Below are positions 51,350-62,200 of a stretch of DNA of 64,000 nt, piece by piece. Under the pieces are notes generated by a model. That model ran no database searches. It was not told where the DNA came from and was given only the letters and a program-made list of their open reading frames with translations. A program made the translations under genes and the position numbers. Within the stretch, counting starts at the first letter, position 1, and each line of letters begins with the position of its first letter. Source of the stretch: Arthrobacter globiformis (lineage in GTDB: Bacteria > Actinomycetota > Actinomycetes > Actinomycetales > Micrococcaceae); assembly GCF_030815865.1 (NCBI RefSeq), contig NZ_JAUSXI010000001.1, forward strand, positions 992,001 to 1,056,000, written 5' to 3'.

Positions 51350-54300
51350 GGATCCTCAGCCCCTTCGGTGTGGAATAGGCGCCGGCGGCCGTCAGCGCCG
51401 ATGCCGCAGGGGTGTCGAGGATACCGTGGCCGTTGACCTTTTCCATGACGAGCTTGTCCACGGCACCGCGTTTCACCACGTCCACGAGGGCGCCGGCCGC
51501 GGCGGCGAGGACGAATTCGTCTTCCGTGAAGACGAGCAGCGTCTTGCCTCCGCGTTCGACGTACAGCACCAGCGCGCCGTCGACCAGTACCACGAGTGCA
51601 CCCGCCTTCCGCCCCGGGCGGTGCCCGCTGCCGGCTTCGACGTTGCCGGCAGGCCACGACAGGGCCGCGCCGTAGGGGTTGGCCGGATCTGTTGCCGCCA
51701 GGGCCAGTGCCACGGGTTCCGGTTTGGCCAGCTGGGCGTCCTCGGTGTACGAACGCAACCGGTCGACTGTAGCGGGCACGGCGAACTGGGCGGCACCCAG
51801 ATGTTCGATGAAGTACCCCCGCCTGCACCGTCCGGCCTCCTCCAGCCGGGCCAGGACCTTGTACATGAGCCCGAATCCGCCCAGGATGTTCTCGGCCATG
51901 ACGGATCCACGGGTGACCACGCCGTACCTGTCGAGCAGCAACTCCGCCGTGGCGCGGGCGTGGATGGTGGGATCGAGCTCGGGTGTGGGAAGCGCAGACC
52001 AGCGCCCGGCCGCGAGCGGCGGGGTGGGGACCGCGCCGCCAGCCGAGCCGTAGCGTCCGCCGGACAGTCCCGGGGAGCCGAGCAGCCCGGTCCCGTGCGA
52101 CCGTCCGAGCCGGCTGAGGCGCGGCGCCCTGGCCCGCGGTGCGCGCGCAACCTGCCGGTGGGCCGTGTGCCCGCCGGCGATCAGGGACCGGACCGGGGCG
52201 AACGTGTCCCCGGTGACCCGTCCGGCCCAGGCGAGATCCCAGATCGCGGACACGACGTCGTGGTCTCCCAGTACCGCGTCCATGCCGCCGGCAATGTCCG
52301 TCAGCTGCCGGAAAAAGTAGCCTCCTCCGTTAGCCTGCAGGTGGTCCAGCAGCCGCCGCTGGGCGTCGCCCGGTTCGAACTCGGGGGCAGGGTTCAGCGT
52401 GAGTTCCACCGAATCCGCCAGGTGCAGGCTGATCCAGCCGTCGTTGCCCGGAAGCGAGCCGGCACCTGACCAGAGGACCTCCCCGGCGGCCATGAGTTCG
52501 TCCAGCATGGCGGGCTGGTAGTTGGACACCCGGCTGGCGAGCACCAGCGGTTCCCAGGCGGAGGCGGGTATGGGCACGCCTGAGAGCTGGTCCACCGCGG
52601 TGATGATGCCATCGAGTCCGCGCAGGGCCGGCTGCCCCCGTCCCGTGCCCGGAGCGCGGACGTGTTGCCAGGCCGGCAGGAACCGGCCGTAGGCACTGAT
52701 GTCCACTGGCTCCACCTCGGCCCGGAGCGCCGCGAGTGAACGGCGCCGGAGCTTGCGGAGGACCTCGGCGTCACACCATTCGCTTCCGGCCAGGGCCACA
52801 GCCGCTGAGGCAACGGCGGACGCCGCCGCCGCTTCCGCGACTGGGTCAAGGCCGGAACCGGAATCGGACACTGCGGCTGCCGGGCGCTCGCCGGCAGCCA
52901 CCTCCGCATGGGGACGGAACTCGCCTTCCACCACCCGGCCGTCGGCCGCCAGCCGCTTCAGGGCAGTTCCGACGACGGCGGCACCGAGTCCCAGCCTGGC
53001 CGCGGCTTCGGTGGCAGTGAACGGACCGTGGGTGCGGGCATAGCGCGAGACGAGATCGCCCAGCGGGTCCGCCACCGGCTCGATGAAGGCAAGCGGAACG
53101 CCCATAGGAAGAGGTACACCGATGGCGTCGCGAAGCCTGGCCGCGTCTTCCACTGCGGCGAAGCGTTCGACGCCGGCGATGGTCACCTTTATGGCCCGGT
53201 TGGCACGCTGGAGGGCCGCGAGGTGGGCGGCGGCTTCGGCAACGGTGGCTTCGGGCTGCTTGGTTTCCACGGGCTCAACCAGCGGGGCCTTGGTTTCGGC
53301 AGGCTCAACCAGCGGGGCCTTGGTTTCGGCCGGCTCAACCAGCGGGGTGAGCCGGGCCGCAACTTCCCCGGGGTCCAGGGGACCGAGCAGCCGGAGAAGA
53401 TCGGCCACGCCCTCGACGCCGCGGACTTTCCGGTCCGGGGCAAGGCGCTGCAGCTCGCGTTCGGTGGCGTCGATGACCCTGGCGTCCAGGAGCTCGCGCA
53501 GTTCCACGCGCCCCAGGAGTTCATTGAGCAGCGTGGAGTCGAGCGCCAGCGCGGCAGCCCGGCGTTCGGCGAGCGGGGAATCGCCTTCGTAGAGGAACTG
53601 CGCCACGTAGCCGAACAGCAGGGACTTGGCGAACGGGGACGGCTGCTGGGTGGTGGTCTGGACGATCCGGAGCTCGCGCCGTTCAACCGAGGCGGCGATG
53701 TCCTTCAGTGCGGGCAGGTCGTACACATCCTGCAGGCATTCGCGGACGGTTTCCAGCACGATCGGGAACGACGGGTATTTCCGGGCGACGTCCAGCAGCT
53801 GGGCGGACCGCTGGCGTTGCTGCCACAGCGGCTGCCGCTTGCCGGGCGTCTGCCGGGGCAGCAGCAGGGCACGCGCGGCACACTCGCGGAAGCGGGAGGC
53901 GAACAGGGCACTGCCGCCCACCTCGGCGGTGACAATCTGCTCCAACTCCTCGGGGTCGAACAGGAACAGTTCGGCGCCGGGAGGTTCATCCTCCATCATG
54001 GGCACGCGGAGCACGATGCCGTCGTCGGCGGCCATGGCGGACCCGTCCAGGCCGTACCGCTGGTGCAGCCGCTGGCCCACGGCCAGGGCCCACGGCGCAT
54101 GGACCGGCATGCCGAACGGGCTGTGCAGAATGACCCGCCAGTCGCCGAGTTCGTCGTGGAAGCGTTCCACCACGAGGGTGGTGTCGCTCGGGACCACCTC
54201 GGTGGCCAGCTTCTGTTCGGACAGGTACTGCAGGAGGTTGTTCGCGGCGAAGTCGTCAAGGCCGCTGGCCTTGCAGCGTTCGGTGGCAGGGCCGACGTCG

Positions 54301-56429
54301 GACGCTGACAGTTCGCGGACGAACGCGCCAAGGGCGCGGCCCAGGTCCACCGGGCGTCCCAGCGAGTCGCCTTTCCAGAAGGGCAGCTTGCCGGGCTGGC
54401 CGAAGGCCGGAGAGACGAGCACGCGGTCGTGCGTGATGTCCTCGATCTTCCAGCTGGTGGCGCCCAGCGCAAAGATGTCACCCACGCGGGATTCGTAGAC
54501 CATTTCCTCGTCAAGCTCGCCGACCCGCCGGCCTCCCTTGGCGGGGGCCGTGCCCGAAGCCTTGCCGTCGCCCGCCCCAGCGGGGGAGGCCGATCCTTCG
54601 GTCTCCGTGCCGATGATGTAGACGCCGAACAGTCCGCGGTCCGGGATCGTTCCGCCGGACGTGACGGCCAGCCGTTGGGCGCCCGGCCGGCCCTCGATGG
54701 TCCCGGCGTTGCGGTCCCAGACGATCCGGGGCCGGAGCTCGGCGAATTCATCCGATGGGTAGCGCCCGGCCAGCAGGTCCAGTGTGGCCTCGAACGCGGA
54801 CCGGGGGAGGGTGGCGAAGGGGGCTGAGCGGCGGACGGTGGAGAACCACTCCTCCACGTCGATGCTGCCCAGGGCGGTGGCCGCGACGGTCTGCTGGGCC
54901 AGGATGTCGAGGGGATTGGCTGGCACGCTCAGCCGCTCGATCTTGCCGTCCAGCATGCGCTCAACGGTGATGGCCGTGTGCACCAGGTCGGCGCGGTGCT
55001 TGGGGAACAGGTAGCCCTGGGAGATTTCGCCAACCTGGTGCCCGGCGCGGCCCACCCGCTGCAGCCCGCTGGCCACCGAGGGCGGTGACTCGACCTGCAC
55101 CACGAGGTCCACGGCGCCCATGTCGATGCCGAGCTCCAGTGAGGACGTGGCCACGACGCAGCGCAGCCGGCCGGATTTGAGGTCGTCCTCGATCAGGGCA
55201 CGCTGGTCCTTGGACACTGAGCCGTGGTGCGCACGGGCCAGCAGCGGCTCTGCCCCCGCGGTGCTTCCTGCCTGCGCCATAATGTGGGCAGGCGTGGCGG
55301 TCGACGCCGGGACGCCTCCGGGCGCGGGTGGGGCGGGGTCATCCCAGCCTCCGCCCACTCTCAGGAGCTGGCGTTCCGCATGGATCTCGTTGAGCCGTGC
55401 GGTCAGGCGTTCCGCCAGCCGGCGCGAGTTGGCAAAGACGATGGTGGACTGGTTAGCCAGCACCAGGTCCACGATCTTTTCCTCCACATGCGGCCAGATC
55501 GAGGCCTGCGGCTGCAGGCCGGAGGCCGGCCCGGAGTCGAAGGCTCCGGCGGCGCCCTGCAGATCGGACATGTCCTCCACGGGGACGGACACCGTGAGGT
55601 CCCAGTTCTTCCGCGAGGGCGGGGCCACGATCTCCACCGGGGCGGAACCGGCCAGGAACTGCGCCACCAGTTCCCGCGGCTCGACCGTGGCGGAGAGCCC
55701 GATCCGCTGCGCCGGCGCAGGCAGCAGGGCGTCCAGCCGCTCCAGCGACACGGCAAGATGCGCCCCCCGCTTGGTGCCGGCCACGGCGTGGACTTCGTCC
55801 ACGATGACAGTATCCACTTCGCTGAGTGTTTCCCGGGCCCTGGACGTGAGCATCAGGAAGAGGGACTCGGGGGTGGTGATCAGGATGTCCGGCGGGTTGC
55901 TGAGCAGGGCACGGCGGTCCGAGGCGGGGGTGTCGCCGGACCGGACTCCCACGGTGATCAGGGGAGCCGGCAGGTCCAGCCGCTTGGCCGTCTGTGTGAT
56001 GCCGATAAGCGGGGAGCGGAGGTTGCGTTCGACGTCGACGCCAAGCGCCTTGAGCGGGGAGATATACAGTACGCGGGTTTTCCGCTTGGGCTTCCGTGCC
56101 CGGGACTGTTTGGTCTTGGCGCCGGACGGCGGTTCTTCGAGGCCGGGCAGCACCCCGGCGTCGGGCACAGCAGCGGCGGGTGCAGCCGACCCGGACACCA
56201 GGAGCCTGTCCAGGGCCCAGAGGAATGCGGCCAGGGTTTTACCTGAGCCGGTGGGCGCAACAACAAGGGCATGTGAACCGGATGAAATCGCGTTCCAAGC
56301 GCCCTGCTGGGCGGGGGTGGGCTCGGAAAACGCACCGAGGAACCACTCCCTGGTGGGCCGGCTGAACTGACCCATGGAGTCCCCGGCGGACGTGCCGGTG
56401 GACGTGCCGGCGGGCTCCTGCGACTGCAT
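51342..56429 (-). CDS. lhr: Large ATP-dependent helicase Lhr
   Basis: About 1,695 aa, full length for Lhr (~1,500-1,700). The helicase core shows VVAPTGSGKTLAAFLWALDR (Walker A), IVDEVHAVAGTKRGAHLAVS (DEVH), IGLSATVEP (motif III) and VATSSLELGIDMGAVDLVVQ then RVGRAGHQVGE (motifs V and VI). The long C-terminal part has the Lhr-CTD arrangement of winged helices, ending with LVEPVETK-like repeats within the region 53262-53351. Mycobacterial Lhr is a 3'-to-5' translocase/helicase in DNA repair. Start taken as MQSQEPAG; MGQFSRPTREW at 56375 is a possible alternative. Confidence 0.93.
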   Translation of the reverse strand: MQSQEPAGTSTGTSAGDSMGQFSRPTREWFLGAFSEPTPAQQGAWNAISSGSHALVVAPTGSGKTLAAFLWALDRLLVSGSAAPAAAVPDAGVLPGLEEPPSGAKTKQSRARKPKRKTRVLYISPLKALGVDVERNLRSPLIGITQTAKRLDLPAPLITVGVRSGDTPASDRRALLSNPPDILITTPESLFLMLTSRARETLSEVDTVIVDEVHAVAGTKRGAHLAVSLERLDALLPAPAQRIGLSATVEPRELVAQFLAGSAPVEIVAPPSRKNWDLTVSVPVEDMSDLQGAAGAFDSGPASGLQPQASIWPHVEEKIVDLVLANQSTIVFANSRRLAERLTARLNEIHAERQLLRVGGGWDDPAPPAPGGVPASTATPAHIMAQAGSTAGAEPLLARAHHGSVSKDQRALIEDDLKSGRLRCVVATSSLELGIDMGAVDLVVQVESPPSVASGLQRVGRAGHQVGEISQGYLFPKHRADLVHTAITVERMLDGKIERLSVPANPLDILAQQTVAATALGSIDVEEWFSTVRRSAPFATLPRSAFEATLDLLAGRYPSDEFAELRPRIVWDRNAGTIEGRPGAQRLAVTSGGTIPDRGLFGVYIIGTETEGSASPAGAGDGKASGTAPAKGGRRVGELDEEMVYESRVGDIFALGATSWKIEDITHDRVLVSPAFGQPGKLPFWKGDSLGRPVDLGRALGAFVRELSASDVGPATERCKASGLDDFAANNLLQYLSEQKLATEVVPSDTTLVVERFHDELGDWRVILHSPFGMPVHAPWALAVGQRLHQRYGLDGSAMAADDGIVLRVPMMEDEPPGAELFLFDPEELEQIVTAEVGGSALFASRFRECAARALLLPRQTPGKRQPLWQQRQRSAQLLDVARKYPSFPIVLETVRECLQDVYDLPALKDIAASVERRELRIVQTTTQQPSPFAKSLLFGYVAQFLYEGDSPLAERRAAALALDSTLLNELLGRVELRELLDARVIDATERELQRLAPDRKVRGVEGVADLLRLLGPLDPGEVAARLTPLVEPAETKAPLVEPAETKAPLVEPVETKQPEATVAEAAAHLAALQRANRAIKVTIAGVERFAAVEDAARLRDAIGVPLPMGVPLAFIEPVADPLGDLVSRYARTHGPFTATEAAARLGLGAAVVGTALKRLAADGRVVEGEFRPHAEVAAGERPAAAVSDSGSGLDPVAEAAAASAVASAAVALAGSEWCDAEVLRKLRRRSLAALRAEVEPVDISAYGRFLPAWQHVRAPGTGRGQPALRGLDGIITAVDQLSGVPIPASAWEPLVLASRVSNYQPAMLDELMAAGEVLWSGAGSLPGNDGWISLHLADSVELTLNPAPEFEPGDAQRRLLDHLQANGGGYFFRQLTDIAGGMDAVLGDHDVVSAIWDLAWAGRVTGDTFAPVRSLIAGGHTAHRQVARAPRARAPRLSRLGRSHGTGLLGSPGLSGGRYGSAGGAVPTPPLAAGRWSALPTPELDPTIHARATAELLLDRYGVVTRGSVMAENILGGFGLMYKVLARLEEAGRCRRGYFIEHLGAAQFAVPATVDRLRSYTEDAQLAKPEPVALALAATDPANPYGAALSWPAGNVEAGSGHRPGRKAGALVVLVDGALVLYVERGGKTLLVFTEDEFVLAAAAGALVDVVKRGAVDKLVMEKVNGHGILDTPAASALTAAGAYSTPKGLRIRA
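53262..53351 (-). repeat. In-frame 30-bp tandem repeat inside lhr
   Basis: Three 30-bp units at 53262, 53292 and 53322 (plus strand GGTTTCGGCAGGCTCAACCA then GCGGGGCCTT). On the coding strand they read L-V-E-P-A-E-T-K-A-P per 10-aa unit. The unit contains CCGCTGGTTGAGCC then CGAAACC, the same element as the intergenic copies at 16167-16245. All units keep frame. Confidence 0.88.
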
Positions 56430-56481
56430 GCCTCCATCATGCCTCACGGCACCGACACCAACAGAAGCATCAGGTATGCCC

Positions 56482-57972
56482 TTACCCAGCCGGAGGAAGG
56501 TCGCGGGTGGCCGGCCCTTCCAGGACCTGGCCGTCGCTGCTGAAGCGGGAGCCGTGCAGCGGGCAGTCCCAGGACATTTCGTTGTCGTTCCAGTGCAGGA
56601 TTCCGCCCAGGTGCGTGCAGACCGCGGACAGGCTGCACGTCGTTCCGTTGACGGTGGAGGTGGCCACTGGCTTCCGTTCGCGCATCGCCACGGTGCCCGT
56701 GCCCTCTGCGGGCACGGTGCCGTCCGAGGGTGGAAGCTTTTGCAGTCTGCCCCAGTCCTTGGCCAATGTGGCGGCCACCCCCGCGTTGAGGGTCACGGCC
56801 GAGGCCGCGCCCGGAGGTGATGTCATCCTGCGGTGGATGGTGTTGGCCCACGGCAGTTGGCCTCCGAGGATGTCCGCGGCGATGCCCAGGGCCGCGGCCA
56901 CTGCGTTGGTCATGCCCCACTTGTTGTAGCCGGTGCCGAAGAAGATGCGGCCGCGGCCGCGGGGGAGTTTGCCGAAGAACGGCATGAGGTTGGTGGCCTG
57001 GTAATCCTGCGCGGACCAGGTGTGGGTGACAGTGGCACCGGGGAAATGCTGCCGTGCCCACGACAGGACGTTCTCCAGATGTTCCTTCTCTGAGCGGGCC
57101 TTTCCCACCGGGTGCCCGTTGCCGCCTACCAGCAGCAGATTCCGGCCGTCCGCCGGGTAGTCCCGGATGGAGCGCACGGGCTGTTCCACGGAAATGTACA
57201 TGCCCTCCGGCGGCGTCCCGTTTCCTGCGAGCTCCATGGCTGCTGCATAGGAGCGGTTGGGCTTGAGCTTGGCGAAATACAGGCCGCGGTTCAGGATGGG
57301 GCTGCCCGTGGCCAGCACCACCGAGTCGGCCTGGACCGATCCGCGGTCAGCATGGACGGTTGACGGCCCCGCGCCGGTGACGTTCCGCACCCGAACACCT
57401 GTGACGATCCTGCCGCCGTGGCTCCGGACGTCCTCTGCCAGCGAGGTGAGCACATCCATGGGGTTGATCTGGGCCTGCCCGCGAAGTAGCACGGCTCCCC
57501 GGATAGGGAACGGCAAGCCCGCATCCCGGACGTAGTCCACCTCCAGATCGGCGGCGAGGGCCGCCGTGAGCTCCGCCCGCACTGCCTCCGTGCCCTGCTG
57601 GGTAGCGGCGTACGTGTAGGCGTCGCGCACCTGGAACGGCACGCCGCGCTGCTCCAGGTACCGCAGCAGCCATGCCTGCCCCTCGCGGTTGCCCGATACG
57701 TAGGCATCCACCACCTTCTGGGTGTAGTGCTGCCGGAGGGATGACAGCACTGTGCCCTGCAGCAGGGTGACCTTGGCCGTGGTGTTGCCGGTGGCCACGG
57801 CGCCCAGGCCGCGCGCTTCCAGGACAAGTACGTTCTGTCCCGAGCGGGACAGCAACAGGGCTGTGGTCAGGCCGGTCAGACCGGCGCCCACCACTACGGT
57901 GTCATAGGACTCGTCGGGGGTGAATGGGTCGCTGGTGAAAGTGTCGGTGCGGTCCAACCAGAGTGACGTCAC
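56482..57972 (-). CDS. FAD-dependent oxidoreductase with C-terminal Rieske domain
   Basis: 496 aa. The N-terminal FAD site is YDTVVVGAGLTGLTTALLLS and a DAO-type fold follows (GQAQINPMDVLTSLAEDVRS). The C-terminal Rieske domain is canonical: CSLSAVCTHLGG (Cys and His) and WDCPLHGSRF (Cys and His), so it binds a [2Fe-2S] cluster. The GYNKWGMTNAVAAALGIAAD block is the usual FAD C-terminal motif. It is probably a Rieske-fused deaminating or oxidising flavoenzyme; the substrate is unknown. GTG at 57972 (MTSLWLDRT) is preferred over an upstream TTG because the ribosome-binding site spacing fits. Confidence 0.9.
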   Translation of the reverse strand: MTSLWLDRTDTFTSDPFTPDESYDTVVVGAGLTGLTTALLLSRSGQNVLVLEARGLGAVATGNTTAKVTLLQGTVLSSLRQHYTQKVVDAYVSGNREGQAWLLRYLEQRGVPFQVRDAYTYAATQQGTEAVRAELTAALAADLEVDYVRDAGLPFPIRGAVLLRGQAQINPMDVLTSLAEDVRSHGGRIVTGVRVRNVTGAGPSTVHADRGSVQADSVVLATGSPILNRGLYFAKLKPNRSYAAAMELAGNGTPPEGMYISVEQPVRSIRDYPADGRNLLLVGGNGHPVGKARSEKEHLENVLSWARQHFPGATVTHTWSAQDYQATNLMPFFGKLPRGRGRIFFGTGYNKWGMTNAVAAALGIAADILGGQLPWANTIHRRMTSPPGAASAVTLNAGVAATLAKDWGRLQKLPPSDGTVPAEGTGTVAMRERKPVATSTVNGTTCSLSAVCTHLGGILHWNDNEMSWDCPLHGSRFSSDGQVLEGPATRDLPPAG

Positions 57973-58131
57973 GTGTCTCAACCTGCCTTTGGCCTGCGTC
58001 TTTGTCGCGGGGCGTTCCCGCAGCAGGCCCGGCGCTAACAGCGGGGACCCCGACGTAATCGTAAGTGTACTTACGGAGTTGGAGCCGGAACAGGCTTGGA
58101 ACAGGGCAGGTTGCTTCGGGCAAACATTGCT

Positions 58132-58806
58132 TTAGCGGGCCTGGAATGCCTCGATGCTCAGGAGCTCAATGGAGGCGTTGCTGCAGGCATCCGAGGGCCG
58201 GGGCACGAACAGCGATGCCGTGTCCTCCGGCGGATAGATCCGGAATCCGGCGGCAGCGGTCTTGGTGCAGTCCGGGTAGTTCCCCGCCTGCGTGTAGCGG
58301 AGCACCGCGGTCCCTGACTTCCCGGGGGCCAGGAGGACGTCCTTGACGGCGACGGAGGTGTCGCGCTGGGCCGGGGCCCCGATCGGCTGCCCGTTCGGTC
58401 CGGTTGTTAGGGACACGCCAGCGAACCCCTTAAGGTGGCAGGAGGCCTCGCCGATGTTGGTGAGGATCAGCTCCATATAGACGCTGCCGGCGGCACCTCC
58501 GCCCGTGGCATCCGTGGTGGCTTTCAGTCCCGAGGCCTTGCACAGTTGAGCGCCGGCGGCGGTGGACTGCGGTGCCGCTGAAGTCGAAGTTGGCGAAGCC
58601 GGCTGGGATTGGGCAGGCGAAGCAGAGGGCGACGGCGGTGGGGAAGTTGCGGGGGCTGCCTGCGGGCTCGGGGTGGTTGAGCCGGTGGCCGGTTCGGTTG
58701 TCCCCTGGGTGGAGGGCTGGCTTGGTCCGCAAGCGGCGAGCAGCAACGCCAGGGTGGCAGCCGCCGTCGTGCATATCAGTCCATTGGTGATTCGCTGAGG
58801 CCTCAT
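58132..58806 (-). CDS. DUF4232 lipoprotein
   Basis: 224 aa. Signal peptide and lipobox LLLAAC (Cys near residue 26), a Pro/Ser/Thr-rich linker to about residue 80, then a DUF4232 domain: LCKASGLKATTDATGGGAAG, YMELILTNIGEASCHLKGFA, VLLAPGKSGTAVLRYTQAGN. The domain's function is unknown; such lipoproteins are common on actinobacterial cell surfaces. The start at 58806 is set by the signal peptide; the open frame upstream is longer but lacks protein-like composition. Confidence 0.85.
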   Translation of the reverse strand: MRPQRITNGLICTTAAATLALLLAACGPSQPSTQGTTEPATGSTTPSPQAAPATSPPPSPSASPAQSQPASPTSTSAAPQSTAAGAQLCKASGLKATTDATGGGAAGSVYMELILTNIGEASCHLKGFAGVSLTTGPNGQPIGAPAQRDTSVAVKDVLLAPGKSGTAVLRYTQAGNYPDCTKTAAAGFRIYPPEDTASLFVPRPSDACSNASIELLSIEAFQAR

Positions 58807-59290
58807 GGCTCTAACATTGCGGGCGTTCTTGCCGGAGTCAACGAAGGCGCGGCGGGGACTCTGATTTGATGCCCGGATTGTGACATCTCCGGAGCAGGCT
58901 TCGTCCATTCGGTCCGCGAGGGCTCCCGCCGATGGTGATGCAACGATAAACCAGCTCGGTAGCGCAGAATTACCTAATTCTGAGGCCGAAGTTGCGTTGA
59001 TCTGCAGTTTTCGGTGTGCCAAACTGATCTTGGTCTCGCTTGTCTTTACCTTGTAGGAATCCACTCCCCGCAAGGAAATTCCGGCAAGGAAACATTGCTC
59101 GTAGTCTGGCCGCGATCCATCATCACTCACGTGGCCAGAAGTGTCCCCCGGCAACGGGGATGCGCAGGGTTGCGGGGAGACAGCTCGGCACTCGTCCGCG
59201 GCAACGCCGCTGCGGACGTTCCTGAATAGGCGCATCAGTCATTGGCTTCCGGCAACGCCGCCGAAGCCAATAACGATGGGGGCTGAGGTT
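58807..59290. other. 484-bp spacer before the RND locus
   Basis: No convincing gene. Base composition is less GC-rich than its surroundings at about 58,930-59,110. A 16-bp palindrome AGAATTACCTAATTCT lies at 58966-58981, a possible operator for the RND operon. Promoter hexamers are not clear. Confidence 0.4.
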
Positions 59291-62200
59291 ATGACCGGTT
59301 GGCTTGTCCGCTGGAGTCTTAAGTTTCGATTGATTGTTTTAGCCGCTGCTGCCGGCATTCTGGGGTTCGGATTAACAACCCTGCCGTCAATGCCAGTGGA
59401 TAATCTTCCAGAATTCTCTCCGCCACATGTGGAGATCCAAACCGAGGCACTGGGCCTGTCCGCCGTGGAGGTCGAACAGCTCATTACCTCCCCTATGGAG
59501 GCCGACCTGCTGAACGGGGTTGCCTGGCTCGACGAAATTCGTTCGAAGTCAGTCCCGGGCCTCTCTTCGATTGAGATGGTTTTTGAGCCTGGCACCGATG
59601 TCCTCCGCGCCCGGCAGCTCGTTGCAGAGCGGCTGACGCAGGCCTTCGCGCTGCCCAACGTGTCATCTCCGCCGATACTGATGCAGCCGCTCTCCTCGAC
59701 GAGCCGCGTCATGATGGTGCAAATGTCCTCACAGGACGTGTCGCAAATCGACATGTCCGTCCTGGCCCGCTGGGATGTCAAGCCGGCGCTCATGGGTGTC
59801 CCGGGCGTGGCAAACGTCTCCATCTACGGCCAGCGCGAACAGCAGCTGCAGGTGCAGGTGGACCCGAAGCAGCTCCGCGCGAAAAACGTCACCCTTAGCC
59901 AGGTGGTTGAGACCGCCGGCAATGCGGTGTGGGTGTCACCGTTGAGCTTCCTGGAAGCATCAACCCCGGGTACAGGCGGCTTCCTCGAGTCCGCCAACCA
60001 GCGCATCGGCATCCAGCACGTGCTTCCGATCCGGACACCGGCAGACCTCGGCAAGGTCAGCGTTGAAGGAGCATCGGACAAGACGCTGACGCTGGCCGAC
60101 GTGACCACCCTGAGCGAAGACCACCAGCCCCTGATCGGCGACGCTGTCACCGGCAAGACGCCGGGCCTGCTGCTGGTCATCGAAAAGTTTCCGGACACGA
60201 GTGTTGCGGACGTGACACAGGGCGTTGAGGCGGTGCTGGACGGGTTACGACCGGGCCTTTCCGGCATCACCGTCGACTCCAGCATATTCCGGCCGGCGTC
60301 ATTCGTTGAGTCCGCCGTTGGCAGTCTGGGCCTTGCCCTGCTGGTCAGCCTCCTGCTGGTTACGGCGCTGATCGGCATCGCATTCCGGTCCTGGCGGTAC
60401 GCCCTGCTGGCCTTCGTCGCCATTTCCGTGGCGGCCATGGCTGCGGCGCTGGTGCTGCAGTTCCAGGGAGCGGTCCTTAATGTCATGGCGTTCGCGGGCC
60501 TGGTCCTTGCCCTCCTCGTTGTCATCGGCGATGTCATCACCGACCTGCACAGCTTCCGGCGGGAATCGGCCGATGACCGGGTGTCACGCGAAGCCCTGCT
60601 TGCCCACGGGCTGCAGCGGTCCCGCGTGCCTGTCCTGTTCGCCGGACTCACCGCTCTGCTTGCCCTCGCCCCGGCGCTGTTTGTCCCGGGTGTGGAGGGT
60701 GCGTTCCTGACGCCCCTGGTGCTGTCCTACCTGTTGGCCACCGCCGTGGCGATGCTCGTGGCCCTGACGGTGACGCCGGCCTTGGCGAGCCTGCTGCTGC
60801 GGGGTCACACGCGGCCACGGCGCAGCCTTGCGGTGGTCCGCAAGGCCCGGCTCGGCTACGAGCGCTCGGCGCGGGCCTTTACCGGAGCGGTGGCCACAGT
60901 GTTCGCACTAGCGGCGGCTGCAACGGCCATCGCCGCACTTGCCATCGTTCCGGCCGCTACGCAGGAACTTCCTGTTGTGGCCGCTGTTCCCGACCGCACC
61001 CTCCTCGTCGAATGGGAGGCGGCGGCGAGTACAGGGGCTGATGTGATGAACAGGGTAATGACCAACGCCAGCGAAGAGCTGAGCGGAATCGGTGGAGTCT
61101 CCTCTGTGGGCGGCCACGTTGGACGTGCCATCACCTCAGATACCTCCTCTGACGTCAATGCCGGCGAGCTCTGGGTGACCATGGAGGACGGCGCCAACAT
61201 CAGCAGCGTGCGCTCCGAAGTGCGCGAGATCGTCGAGGGGTATCCCGGCCTGACAGCGAAGGTGACCACCTACCCGGAGCAGCAGCTTGCTGCAGCCAGC
61301 GAAATCGACAATCGCCAGTTCAGGGTGCGCGTTTACGGCGTGGACCTGGACATCCTCCGCCAGAAAGCGGACGAAATCCGGGGGATCCTGTCGCGTACGG
61401 ACGGCGTGGTTGAGCCGCAGGTGGATGTCACGGTAGACCAGCCTGTTGCGGAAATCGAGGTTGACCTCGCCAAGGCGCAGAAGCAAGGCATCAAGCCGGG
61501 CGATATAAGGCGGGCGGCTGCCACCGTCCTGCAGGGCATCGAGGTCGGGTACCTGTTCGAGCAGCAAAAAGTGTTCCAGGTGATCGTCAAGGGCACGGAA
61601 TCCACCCGCAACAGCCTGACCAGCGTGACCGACATGATGGTTGACAAGCCAGAAGGCGGACAGGTTCGGCTGGGTGACGTGGCCAAGGTCACTCTCCGCC
61701 CGAATCAGTCAGTGATCCATCATGACGACACCTCAAGGCGAATTGACGTCGTGGCGAACATCCAGGGCCGCAACCTCGGCGACGTCACGCAGGATATCCA
61801 GGCGGCCATCAAGGGAATGCAGTTCCCGGTGGAGTATCACGCTGAGATCCCGCCGCAGTACGCCGAAAAGCAGGCCGCCGGTGCGTTCATCTGGTGGCTC
61901 GCCCTGGCGGCGGCAGCCGGCATCCTGGTCCTGCTGCTGACGGTCCTCGGCAACTGGCGGCTCGCAGGGCTCGTCTTCCTGCTGCTTCCGGTTGCACTGT
62001 CCGGCGGAATCCTCGCCGCCGGCCTGGCCGGCGGTTTCGGCTCCGTGTACGTGCTGGTGGCCCTGGCGGCGGTGCTCGCCTTGGCAATCAGGGACGTGGT
62101 CATGCTGATGGGAACCTATCAATCACTGCAGTCCCGTGCCCCGTCGGATTCGCCGGCACATCTCATGCGGCAGGCGGCCGGAGAGCGGCTTCTGCCAACT

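Noticed and set aside
56482..57972. Rieske domain of the FAD enzyme as part of the hydrogenase electron chain
   Set aside because: It is 13 kb away, in a different transcription unit, and is fused to a DAO-type flavoenzyme with a canonical Rieske motif unlike HhyE.
58807..59235. N-terminal extension of the DUF4232 lipoprotein frame
   Set aside because: The signal peptide and lipobox begin at 58806; upstream residues are not protein-like and would bury the signal peptide.
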